Shown here piece after piece: positions 38,881 through 45,978 of a DNA stretch of 64,000 bases (positions within the stretch are counted from its first letter, which is position 1; every line of letters starts with the position of its first letter). The notes beneath the pieces were generated by a model, which searched no databases, was not told the DNA's origin, and saw only the letters and a list, made by a program, of their open reading frames with translations. The DNA lies in NCBI RefSeq assembly GCF_028867705.1, contig NZ_CP066171.1:186001-250000 (forward strand), given 5' to 3'. This stretch comes from Thermoleophilum album (GTDB lineage Bacteria; Actinomycetota; Thermoleophilia; Solirubrobacterales; Thermoleophilaceae). The position numbers and the translations under genes were made by a program.

Positions 38881-39690
38881 TCAGGCGCGCGCCCGTCGCT
38901 CCTCTTGTCGAAGCTGCCGCTGGAAGCGCTGGATTTCGCGGCCAAACGCGCGCTCCGTTGCCTCGGTCATGGCCAGACGGAAGACCGCCGTCACCGACTC
39001 CAAGGCGAGCGGTCGCAGACGCTCGAGCACGTCGGCGATCTCCGGCCAGCGCTCGTCCGGTGTGCCTTCGCGTTCGAACGGCAGCCAAATGTGTTCCAGG
39101 AACAGCTTCACGAAGCTGCGTGCGATCGCGTCGGCGTGGCGCTTGACTGACTCGAGGAGCGTGAGCGCCTCGCTGATCGGGATGCCGAGCTGAACCAGCT
39201 CGCGGCCAGCGCGGCTGAGCGTCGGGCTCGCGTCCTCGTAGCGGTCGTCGCCGAGCGGGCGCAGCAGTCCGAGCTTGACTGCGCGTTCGAGCAAGGCGGC
39301 GTCGCGGGTACCCCAACGCTCGGCAAGGTCCTCGACTGTGACGATCTCGGTGCGCTCCTCGCCGAACGGCATCCGCAACATCCGCGTGAAGCGCAACACC
39401 TCGTGGCTCGAACCGCGGGCTCCGTCCAACAGGCGGCGGATGTGGTCGAGCTTGAAGCCGTCGGCCTGAAGCTCCTTGATCAGTTCGATACGCGCGACGT
39501 GGTCGGGGCCGTAGTAGCCGGTTCGGCCGCGCACTTCAGGGGGCGGTAGGAGTCCGCGCGACTGGTACGCGCGGATGTTGCGCACGGTCATACCGGTGCG
39601 CCGAGCAAGCTCGTCGATCGTCAGCTCGCTGCGCTCATCGGCGATCTCTACATCGCCGGAACGTTTCCGTGCGCCGTTAGCCGCTTCCAC
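38881..39690 (-). CDS. MerR-family transcriptional regulator
   Basis: 269 residues from GTG 39690. Winged helix LTIDELARRTGMTVRNIRAYQSRGLLPPPEVRGRTGYYGPDHVARIELI is a classical MerR head (quoted in part for identification: ELARRTGMTVRNIRAYQ). A ~150-residue helical effector region follows with no cysteine cluster, so metal sensing is unlikely. The palindrome at 39709-39719 lies just upstream, and matching sites precede two lipid genes, so it probably controls fatty-acid metabolism and itself. The frame could extend to ATG 39732, but that would put the operator inside the gene. Confidence 0.88.
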   Translation of the reverse strand: MEAANGARKRSGDVEIADERSELTIDELARRTGMTVRNIRAYQSRGLLPPPEVRGRTGYYGPDHVARIELIKELQADGFKLDHIRRLLDGARGSSHEVLRFTRMLRMPFGEERTEIVTVEDLAERWGTRDAALLERAVKLGLLRPLGDDRYEDASPTLSRAGRELVQLGIPISEALTLLESVKRHADAIARSFVKLFLEHIWLPFEREGTPDERWPEIADVLERLRPLALESVTAVFRLAMTEATERAFGREIQRFQRQLRQEERRARA

Positions 39691-39696
39691 GCTGCA

Positions 39697-39702
39697 AGGG
39701 TA
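39697..39702 (-). promoter_or_regulatory. Predicted -10 box (TACCCT) of the MerR gene
   Basis: Minus-strand TACCCT ends six bases before GTG 39690; the operator 39709-39719 would lie in the spacer to the -35. Confidence 0.35.
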
Positions 39703-39708
39703 TCCGAC

Positions 39709-39719
39709 GGTGTTACATC
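39709..39719 (-). promoter_or_regulatory. Operator-like GATGTAACACC, site 3 (minus-strand reading)
   Basis: Plus-strand GGTGTTACATC differs from site 1 at one base. It lies 19 bases before the MerR gene start, suggesting autoregulation. Confidence 0.5.
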
Positions 39720-39791
39720 GAAATGTGCACACGACGGAGCGCCCGGCGGGGCACGCACCTGGCGATCGCTAGCCTCGTACCACTGGCACGA

Positions 39792-39864
39792 GCGCCCGTA
39801 GCTCAGCGGATAGAGCGCCACCCTGCGGAGGTGGAGGCCGCAGGTTCGACTCCTGCCGGGCGCA
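39792..39864 (+). tRNA. tRNA-Arg (anticodon GCG)
   Basis: Acceptor GCGCCCG/CGGGCGC, discriminator A. D-arm GCTC...GAGC, anticodon stem CCACC/GGTGG with loop CTGCGGA giving GCG, T-arm GCAGG-TTCGACT-CCTGC. GCG is uncommon for bacteria, which normally read CGU/CGC/CGA with a modified ACG anticodon. Confidence 0.93.
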
Positions 39865-39943
39865 CTCGCGCGCGGCGGCGACGCCTGCGCTGGGGCGTGC
39901 GGGTCAGGCCCTCCGGTAGGGCGCGACCAGGAAAGGAAGAGCG

Positions 39944-40879
39944 GTGAAGCTCGAAGGGATCCATCACGTGACAGCAATCTGCGCGGACGCACCGCGCAAC
40001 GTCCGCTTCTACGCCGGCACGCTCGGGCTGCGGCTGGTGAAACGGACGGTCAACCAGGACGACCCGACCGTTTACCACCTCTTCTACGCCGACGAGGAGG
40101 GCAGTGCTGGCGCCGACATCACTTTCTTCGAGTATCCGGGCACGCCCCGCGGTAGCGCCGGCGAAGGGATGGTCCACACCGTCATCTGGCGTGTCGGCTC
40201 GCCGGGTTCGCTCGATTTCTGGGGCGAGCGGCTGGAGCGCGAGGGGTTCACGGCGGAGCGCTCCGGCGATGTTCTCTCGTTCCACGATCCCGAGGGGCTC
40301 CGCCACGAGCTTGTCGTCTACGACGGCGGCGAGCGACCGCTAGTGGCGCGCGCCCCCGACGTTCCCATAGAGCACGCTCTCCAGGGCTTCCACGGTGTTC
40401 GCGCCTACGCCTCCGATCCCGAACGCAGTCGCCCGCTGCTCGAGGAGCACCTAGGTTTCGAACCGAGCGGACCGCAGCAGTGGCTCGTCGCGGGCGAAGA
40501 TCGTTCCGGCTTCTACGCCTACGACGAGCCGCCCGACACACCGCCCGTGCCCGGTGCGGGCACCGTTCACCACGTCGCGTTCGCGTCGCGGCCCGAGGAT
40601 CACGGCCGCTGGCGCGAGCGCGCGCTGGCGGGAGGTGCAGCCGTCACGCCGATCATCGACCGCCACTATTTCCGCTCGATCTACTTCCGCGAGCCGAGCG
40701 GCGTGCTGTTCGAGATCGCGACGCTCGGACCGGGCTTCGCGGTCGACGAGCCGCCCGAGCGGTTGGGCGAGCGTCTGAGCTTGCCGCCGCGGTTCGAGCC
40801 GCTGCGCGGACGGCTCGAGCAAACGCTCAAACCGCTGCCCGACCCGCGCGCCGAGCGGACGGGAAAAGTGCGCAGCTAG
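39944..40879 (+). CDS. VOC-family ring-cleaving dioxygenase / glyoxalase-like protein
   Basis: 311 residues built of two vicinal-oxygen-chelate halves. Half one starts IHHVTAICADAPRNVRFYAGTLGLRLVKRTVNQDDP, half two includes GTVHHVAFASRPEDH and ends with FREPSGVLFEIATLGPGFAVDE, the pattern of MhqA/MhqO-type hydroquinone dioxygenases (parts quoted). Histidines and a glutamate for one Fe(II) site are present. GTG 39944 follows AAGGAAGAG by three bases. Confidence 0.88.
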   Translation: MKLEGIHHVTAICADAPRNVRFYAGTLGLRLVKRTVNQDDPTVYHLFYADEEGSAGADITFFEYPGTPRGSAGEGMVHTVIWRVGSPGSLDFWGERLEREGFTAERSGDVLSFHDPEGLRHELVVYDGGERPLVARAPDVPIEHALQGFHGVRAYASDPERSRPLLEEHLGFEPSGPQQWLVAGEDRSGFYAYDEPPDTPPVPGAGTVHHVAFASRPEDHGRWRERALAGGAAVTPIIDRHYFRSIYFREPSGVLFEIATLGPGFAVDEPPERLGERLSLPPRFEPLRGRLEQTLKPLPDPRAERTGKVRS

Positions 40880-40898
40880 TACCTTGAAGACCTTGTGG

Positions 40899-40917
40899 CC
40901 GGCGCGCCCGCCGCCGG
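40899..40917 (+). terminator. Possible hairpin terminator after the dioxygenase gene
   Basis: CCGGCG (40899-40904) pairs with CGCCGG (40912-40917), 7-base loop, 20 bases after the dioxygenase stop. No T-tract. Confidence 0.35.
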
Positions 40918-40994
40918 TCTCGGTTTCCCGGTCGCAAGTGCCGCCAGTCTGCGGTGCAGGCTGCTGCGCTTCCGAGTCCACAAAGGAGGTGACG

Positions 40995-41972
40995 CTGCAT
41001 CCCGAAGAACGTCTTCTCGCGCTGTTGCGCGACACCGCCGACCCCTGGGAAGTGGCGGGTCGGGCACGGGTGCCTTTTCCCGTGCTCGTCGGGATGCTGC
41101 GCGACCTCGAGGAGCGCGGCCTTGTCCGTTCTCGTCCCGGCCGGCTGACGCTTACGCCCGCGGGCCGCAAGCGCGCCCCGCGCACCGTCGCCCTCGATAG
41201 CCGCGCGCTTGCCGCTCTCAAGCGCCGCTACCTGCGGCTCGTCGCGCAGCGGCCGGACGCCACCGACGCCTACGACCAGGGCCACCTGACCGTCGAAAGC
41301 CTGATGGGCCGGCTGCGCGAGATGGCGCGTTTCGGCGACCTCGTCGAGGGGGCGCGGTTCGCGATCATGGGGGACGACGACCTGCTGTCGATCGCCCTGG
41401 CGCTCACCGGCGCACCGGCGCAGATCGCCGTCTTCGAGATCGACGAGCGCTTGACCGCCTTCATCGCGGATCTCGCCGAGCGCCACAGCCTGCCGATTGA
41501 GGTGCACACCCACGACTTGCGCAAGGCGCTGCCCGCTCGCCATCGCGGTGCCTACGACGTCTTCGTCTGCGACCCCTCAGAGACGCGCTCCGGGTTGCGG
41601 ATGTTCGTCGGGCGTGGGCTCTCGGCGCTCGCACCCGGCCCCGGCAGGGTCGGATACTTCGGCGTCACGCTCGTCGAGTCGGACTACGAGAAGTGGCGCG
41701 AACTGCAGGCGTGGTTGACGGCGCAGCCGGTCGTGTTGAGCGCTGTCATCCCCGAGCAGGGCTTCTACGACAACTGGCCGACGCAGTTGGAGGAGGCGCG
41801 CGCGTACGGTCACCCGGCGTTCACGCGCGCCGCGCGGGCGCCGTGGTACCGGTCGGCGCTGTGGCGGCTCGAGACGCTCGCTGGCTTCGAGCCGCGCAAC
41901 CCGCGCCCGCTCCCCGGCGATCCGATCGCCGACGAGCACTACTTCGCAATTGCGAGCAAGGAAAGGAGGTGA
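40995..41972 (+). CDS. bpsA: N4-bis(aminopropyl)spermidine synthase (branched-chain polyamine synthase)
   Basis: About 325 residues. N-terminal winged helix (HPEERLLALLRDTADPW...LVRSRPGRLTLT) and a methyltransferase-fold catalytic domain with MGDDDLLSIALALTG, FEIDERL, HDLRKALP, CDPSETRSG and GYFGVTLVESDYEKW, the pattern of the DUF43/BpsA family. It adds aminopropyl groups from decarboxylated AdoMet to spermidine at N4. The perfect Shine-Dalgarno AAAGGAGGT (40982-40990) overlaps the only nearby GTG (40989), so CTG 40995 is the better start. It ends four bases before the speD-speE fusion, its source of substrate. Confidence 0.88.
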   Translation: MHPEERLLALLRDTADPWEVAGRARVPFPVLVGMLRDLEERGLVRSRPGRLTLTPAGRKRAPRTVALDSRALAALKRRYLRLVAQRPDATDAYDQGHLTVESLMGRLREMARFGDLVEGARFAIMGDDDLLSIALALTGAPAQIAVFEIDERLTAFIADLAERHSLPIEVHTHDLRKALPARHRGAYDVFVCDPSETRSGLRMFVGRGLSALAPGPGRVGYFGVTLVESDYEKWRELQAWLTAQPVVLSAVIPEQGFYDNWPTQLEEARAYGHPAFTRAARAPWYRSALWRLETLAGFEPRNPRPLPGDPIADEHYFAIASKERR

Positions 41973-41975
41973 GAG

Positions 41976-43328
41976 ATGGCTCTCGGACGGCAGGTTCTTT
42001 GCGAGTTCTGGGGTGCACAAGGTCTCGACGATGAGGAGCTCGCGCGAACTGCGCTCGAGCGCGCCGTCGAGGCGGGCGGGGCGACGCTCGTACGGCTCGA
42101 GGTCCACCGCTTTTCGCCGTGGGGCATCTCGGGCATCGCGGTTATCGCCGAGAGCCACCTCGCCTTGCACACCTGGCCGGAACACGGTTACGCCGCTATC
42201 GACGTCTTCACCTGCGGCGATACCGATCTAGACGCGATGGTCGAGGTGATGGTCGACGCTTACCGCCCCACCTGGGTCGCCCGGCGCACGGTCGAGCGCG
42301 GGTCGCCCGGCGTTGCCGTAGAGGCGAACGGCGCCGTCACCAACGGTGCGGTTGCGAACAGCGCCGTTGCGAACGGCGCGGTCGCGAACGGCGACGGTAC
42401 CGCCACGGACGTGATCGGCGGCGAGCGCAACGGCCATGGAGCCGCCCGGGACGGGACGCACGGGGATCGCGTCTGGACGTTCGAAGAGCACGAGCCTGCC
42501 TCCCCGGTCCGCGCGCTCTATCCGGTCCGGCGGCTGCTCGAGGCGAGGCGCACACCTTTCCAGACGGCGGCGGTGTTCGAAACCCCCGGTCTTGGCCGAG
42601 TGCTTGCGCTCGACCAGATCGTGCAGCTCACCGAGCGCGATTCCTTCGCCTACCACGAAGCCCTTGTTCACCCCGTGCTGAACGCCCATCCCGAACCGCG
42701 CAACGTCGTCATCGTCGGCGGGGGCGATGGTCACACGCTCGCCGAGGTGCTCAAGCACGACGTGGTCGAGCGGGTAGCCGTGCTCGAGCTCGACGAACAT
42801 GTGGTGGAGCTAGCCAAGCGACACTTCGAAACGGCGCGTGCGGCGTTCGCCGACCCGCGCGTCGAGTTCCTGCCCGGCGATGCCTTCACGTCGATCGGCA
42901 GCCTCGACTTCGCGCCCGCGGTAATCCTCTGCGATTTGCCCGATCCGCTCGGGCAGGCAGCGCGCCTGTTCGGTACGGACTTCTACCGCCGCTGCGCGGA
43001 AGTACTGACCGACGACGGTCTTCTCGCCGCGCAGACCGAGTCGCCCTTCTGGCATCCCGACACGGTTCGTTCTTGTCGCGAGGCGATGGCCGAGGTCTTT
43101 CCGCGCACGGCGGTGGCGTGGAGCGTCGTGCCCACGTATCCGGGCGCCTGGTGGACCTTCACGATCGGCTCGAAGCGCTATGCGCCCGAAGTGCCCGCCC
43201 GCACACCGGAGCTCGATACGCGCCTCTACCGGCCCGAGTGCCACGCTTGGATGTTCGTCCCGCAACCGGTGTGGGACGGGCTTCTGGCGCCCACTGCGCC
43301 ACCGGCGCTCGCCGGCCAACGCGCCTGA
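41976..43328 (+). CDS. Fused S-adenosylmethionine decarboxylase (SpeD) - spermidine synthase (SpeE)
   Basis: 450 residues. Residues 1-110 are a prokaryotic AdoMet decarboxylase; the pyruvoyl precursor serine is Ser60 in AESHLALHTWPEHGYAAIDV (cleavage before Ser60). Residues 113-165 are a linker with five NGAVA-like pentapeptides. Residues ~165-440 are an aminopropyltransferase with IVQLTERDSFAYHEALVHP, the GGGDG AdoMet site at 248-252 and ILCDLPDPLG. One protein would thus make decarboxylated AdoMet and use it to form spermidine. ATG 41976 follows AAAGGAGGTGAGAG. With bpsA it makes a two-gene branched-polyamine operon. Confidence 0.92.
   Translation: MALGRQVLCEFWGAQGLDDEELARTALERAVEAGGATLVRLEVHRFSPWGISGIAVIAESHLALHTWPEHGYAAIDVFTCGDTDLDAMVEVMVDAYRPTWVARRTVERGSPGVAVEANGAVTNGAVANSAVANGAVANGDGTATDVIGGERNGHGAARDGTHGDRVWTFEEHEPASPVRALYPVRRLLEARRTPFQTAAVFETPGLGRVLALDQIVQLTERDSFAYHEALVHPVLNAHPEPRNVVIVGGGDGHTLAEVLKHDVVERVAVLELDEHVVELAKRHFETARAAFADPRVEFLPGDAFTSIGSLDFAPAVILCDLPDPLGQAARLFGTDFYRRCAEVLTDDGLLAAQTESPFWHPDTVRSCREAMAEVFPRTAVAWSVVPTYPGAWWTFTIGSKRYAPEVPARTPELDTRLYRPECHAWMFVPQPVWDGLLAPTAPPALAGQRA
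42327..42401 (+). repeat. Five tandem 15-bp units encoding NGAVA-type pentapeptides
   Basis: Units start at 42327, 42342, 42357, 42372 and 42387, each beginning AAC. They fall in the linker between the SpeD and SpeE parts, so copy-number changes would alter linker length in five-residue steps. Confidence 0.75.
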
Positions 43329-43361
43329 GCGCCCGCGGCGTCAGAGTCGCAGCGGGCGCGG

Positions 43362-43367
43362 TACCCT
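43362..43367 (+). promoter_or_regulatory. Predicted -10 box (TACCCT) of tRNA-Arg(ACG)
   Basis: TACCCT ends 12 bases before the tRNA 5' end at 43380, the normal distance for a promoter with a short leader. Confidence 0.45.
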
Positions 43368-43379
43368 AATGAGCCGTCT

Positions 43380-43452
43380 GCGCCCGTAGCTCAGTGGATA
43401 GAGCGTGCGGCTACGGACCGCAAGGTCGGGGGTTCGAATCCTCCCGGGCGCG
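43380..43452 (+). tRNA. tRNA-Arg (anticodon ACG)
   Basis: Acceptor GCGCCCG/CGGGCGC, discriminator G. Anticodon stem TGCGG/CCGCA, loop CTACGGA giving ACG. T-arm GGGGG-TTCGAAT-CCTCC with one G-T pair. A34 would be deaminated to inosine by TadA, whose gene lies 4 kb downstream. Confidence 0.97.
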
Positions 43453-44187
43453 CTAGCGGCGGCGCCGCCTCACGGTCGCTGCGGCGGCCGCGCTCGCAAG
43501 CAGCGCGACTAGCGCCGCGAGCAGGCCTTTGCGGGCGCGCAGGCGCCTGTACTCCGCTGCTACTTCAGGCCACACCGCTCGCTCGACGAGTTCACGAGCG
43601 GCGTCGGGCGTGGGCGGTACCGGCGGCGGGAGAATCGGTTTGCCGAACGCCACACGCACCTTGCGCGGCTTCGGTAGGGGGCCCCAGAACAGGCGATGGG
43701 TGCCGGTGATCGCTGCCGGCACGATCGGCGCCCCTGTCTCGAGCGCTAGACGCCCGGCACCTCGGTGCGGTTCGCCCAGACGCTCAGGGTCGCGTACGCG
43801 CGTGCCCTCCGGGAAAACCACGACCAGCTCTCCCTGCTCGAGTAGCGCGCGTGCGGTGGCCAGCGCCTCCCGGTCGGCTTGTCCTCTACGCACGGGAAAC
43901 GCTCCGAGACTCACCAGCAAGCGACCGAACGGACCCTCGATCAGCTCGGTTTTTGCCATGTAGCGGAGCGGGCGGGTGGTGGCCGCGCCGACGAAAAACG
44001 CGTCCCAGAAGCTTTTGTGGTTTGGGCAGACGATCGCCGCCCCTTGCCGTGGGATGTTGTCGGCGCCTTGCAGTTCCAGTCGGAACCAGACCCGCATCAC
44101 AACGAGCGCGAGAGAGCGCACGATCCGGTAGAGAAGCGGTGACACACCGCGTCGGCGTGCGAGCTCGTGCGCCTCTCGGTTCGTCAC
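43453..44187 (-). CDS. plsC: 1-acyl-sn-glycerol-3-phosphate acyltransferase
   Basis: 244 residues. HX4D catalytic motif in NHKSFWDAFF and the glycerol-phosphate motif VVFPEGTR; a membrane segment at about 20-35. It acylates lysophosphatidate to phosphatidate. The stop codon (43453-43455) directly abuts the 3' end of the convergent tRNA-Arg, so their transcripts overlap. GTG 44187; only 22 bases separate it from the divergent transporter gene, sharing a GTACTAGTA palindrome. Confidence 0.93.
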   Translation of the reverse strand: MTNREAHELARRRGVSPLLYRIVRSLALVVMRVWFRLELQGADNIPRQGAAIVCPNHKSFWDAFFVGAATTRPLRYMAKTELIEGPFGRLLVSLGAFPVRRGQADREALATARALLEQGELVVVFPEGTRVRDPERLGEPHRGAGRLALETGAPIVPAAITGTHRLFWGPLPKPRKVRVAFGKPILPPPVPPTPDAARELVERAVWPEVAAEYRRLRARKGLLAALVALLASAAAAATVRRRRR

Positions 44188-44192
44188 GCAAC

Positions 44193-44201
44193 TACTAGTA
44201 C
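44193..44201. promoter_or_regulatory. Palindromic -10-like element between plsC and the AI-2E transporter gene
   Basis: TACTAGTAC contains TAGTAC (44196-44201), which ends eight bases before GTG 44210. Read on the other strand, TACTAG/TAGTAG lies 4-7 bases before the plsC GTG. Confidence 0.4.
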
Positions 44202-44209
44202 CGTCGCGG

Positions 44210-45475
44210 GTGGCAGCGATGGATCAGAAACCACAGCGCCCGCTGATCGTCGTACCCCGCTGGGTCCAGCTGGTCGGACTGCCGGTTCTGTTGCTCGGTG
44301 TGGGGTCGATCGCCGCTGCCGCCGGTCCGGTGCTGCTCCTGTTCGCGGTCGCATCGGTTGTCGCTCTGATTCTCAATCCGCTGGTGCGCGCTGTCGGACG
44401 CCTGGGCGTGCCGCGCGGCGTGGCGATCGCCGTCGTCTACCTGGCATTTGTTGCAATGCTCGCAGGGGCGGTGGTGCTGCTCGTGAACCCGATAGCCGGG
44501 CAGGTCGACGCTCTTCGCCGCAACCTCCCCGCGTACGTCGACAGCGCCGAGCAGGGGCTCCAGGATGCCCAGCGCTGGCTCGATCGGCACGAGGTGCGCA
44601 TCAATCTCGTGCGCGGTGGCGAGAGCGTCCTCTCGCGCCTGGAGCGGGACGTCACGTCGCGTTCCGGAGAGCTCGTCTCGTTCACTCGTGACCTCGTCCA
44701 GCGCGTCGCCGAGGGGCTGTTCTCGCTGGTGCTGGTCGTGGTCGTCTCGATCTACATGCTGATTTACGCGCCCAAGGCTGCCGAGCGCGTGCGTGCGTTG
44801 CTACCACCGGCGCCGCGGCGAGACCCCGAGCGCGATCTGCCGTGGCGTATTGAAAACGCCGTTGCCCGCTACGTCGGTGGGCAGCTCGCCTTCTCGTCGA
44901 TCATGGGAGCGAGCGCGGCACTGATGCTGTGGGTGCTGGGGCTCGTCGGCCTGTTTCAAGCCGGCCGCGACTACGCGGTGTTCTTCGGTGCGTTTTTCGG
45001 AGCGATGGAGCTCTTGCCCTTCATCGGGCCGGTGCTCGGCGCGATCCCGCCGATCGTCGTTGCGCTGCTCGAGAGCCCGCTCTCGGCCCTGTGGGTGGCC
45101 TTGGCGTTCGTGGCGCTCCAGCAGCTGGAGGGGCACGTGGTGGCGCCCAACGTCTTCGGACGCGCGCTGCGCATCAACCCGCTGCTCGTGATCTTCGCGC
45201 TGCTGTTCGGTGGCCACGTGGCGGGCATCGTGGGTGCGCTGGTGGCCCTGCCGCTGGCGGCGATGCTGCGCGAGCTGTGGATGTACGCACGCGAAAACGT
45301 GGTCCTCGAGCCGTGGCCGGCGGCGGACATCGCGACCACGGAACCGCTGGTCGAAGCAGGCTTAGTAGAGCTTCACGATCGCGATCACGATCCCGATCGT
45401 GACGAAGATCACGATCAGCGCCTGCATGACGAGCCAGAACCGCGGGAGACGCACACGCGCAGCGTAAGCGACTGA
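44210..45475 (+). CDS. AI-2E family transporter (permease)
   Basis: 421 residues with about eight hydrophobic helices. The C-terminal core GAFFGAMELLPFIGPVLGAIPPIVVALLESP and ALVALPLAAMLRELW matches the AI-2E/UPF0118 permease family (parts quoted). Substrates in this family range from quorum signals to sodium-coupled transport. The last 40 residues are an Asp/His-rich tail whose antisense strand encodes a hydrophobic small ORF. ATG 44219 is a second possible start. Confidence 0.87.
   Translation: MAAMDQKPQRPLIVVPRWVQLVGLPVLLLGVGSIAAAAGPVLLLFAVASVVALILNPLVRAVGRLGVPRGVAIAVVYLAFVAMLAGAVVLLVNPIAGQVDALRRNLPAYVDSAEQGLQDAQRWLDRHEVRINLVRGGESVLSRLERDVTSRSGELVSFTRDLVQRVAEGLFSLVLVVVVSIYMLIYAPKAAERVRALLPPAPRRDPERDLPWRIENAVARYVGGQLAFSSIMGASAALMLWVLGLVGLFQAGRDYAVFFGAFFGAMELLPFIGPVLGAIPPIVVALLESPLSALWVALAFVALQQLEGHVVAPNVFGRALRINPLLVIFALLFGGHVAGIVGALVALPLAAMLRELWMYARENVVLEPWPAADIATTEPLVEAGLVELHDRDHDPDRDEDHDQRLHDEPEPRETHTRSVSD
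45362..45454 (-). CDS. Possible 30-residue membrane protein antisense to the AI-2E transporter tail
   Basis: From GTG 45454 the minus strand encodes RLPRFWLVMQALIVIFVTIG followed by IVIAIVKLY and TAA. It is a perfect single-helix protein with a basic N-terminus. An internal ATG at 45427 would give 21 residues. No Shine-Dalgarno is seen. The Asp/His-rich plus-strand tail could be a by-product of selection on this strand, or the reverse. Speculative. Confidence 0.35.
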   Translation of the reverse strand: MRLPRFWLVMQALIVIFVTIGIVIAIVKLY

Positions 45476-45522
45476 GCGCTTAAGATGGCTGCGCTCGCTC
45501 GACGCGCCGGGAGAGGAGGGTG

Positions 45523-45966
45523 ATGTTCAAAACGATGGTCGTCGGTACCGATGGGTCGGCAACCGCCCGCGAGGCAGTCCGTCAGGCTGCGGAGTTGGCG
45601 GCCCAGCTCACTGCCACCGTGCATGTGGTGAGCGCGTACGAGCCGGTGCCCGAGCCGCGTTTGCGGCTCGAGCGGCGTGAAGCGCCAGACAACATCGAGT
45701 GGGCGATCAACCCTCGCGAGGAGGTCAACGCCGTGCTCGACGAGGCCGCCTCGATGTTGAAGGAGCGCGGCGTCGAGGTTTACCTCCACCCGCGCGAGGG
45801 GGACGCGGCCGACGCTCTGCTCGACGTCGCCGAGGAGGTCGGCGCCGATCTGATCGTCGTCGGCAACAAGGGCATGACCGGCGCCAAGCGCTTTCTGCTC
45901 GGCAGCGTGCCGAACAAGGTGTCGCACCACGCGCCCTGCAGCGTGCTGATCATCCGTACGACCTGA
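45523..45966 (+). CDS. Universal stress protein (UspA family)
   Basis: 147 residues, single domain. FKTMVVGTDGSATAREAV at the start, and the ATP-binding pattern GADLIVVGNKGMTGAKRFLLGSVPNKVSHHAPCSVLI at the end (G-2x-G-9x-G-S/T present). ATG 45523 lies only three bases after GAGGAGGG; a GTG at 45520 is even closer. Monocistronic, convergent with the protease gene. Confidence 0.92.
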   Translation: MFKTMVVGTDGSATAREAVRQAAELAAQLTATVHVVSAYEPVPEPRLRLERREAPDNIEWAINPREEVNAVLDEAASMLKERGVEVYLHPREGDAADALLDVAEEVGADLIVVGNKGMTGAKRFLLGSVPNKVSHHAPCSVLIIRTT

Positions 45967-45978
45967 TCGCGCGCGAGC

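Noticed and set aside
40884-40980. Extended N-terminus of BpsA from TTG 40884
   Set aside because: The added residues are not protein-like for the family, and a perfect Shine-Dalgarno sits downstream at 40982-40990.
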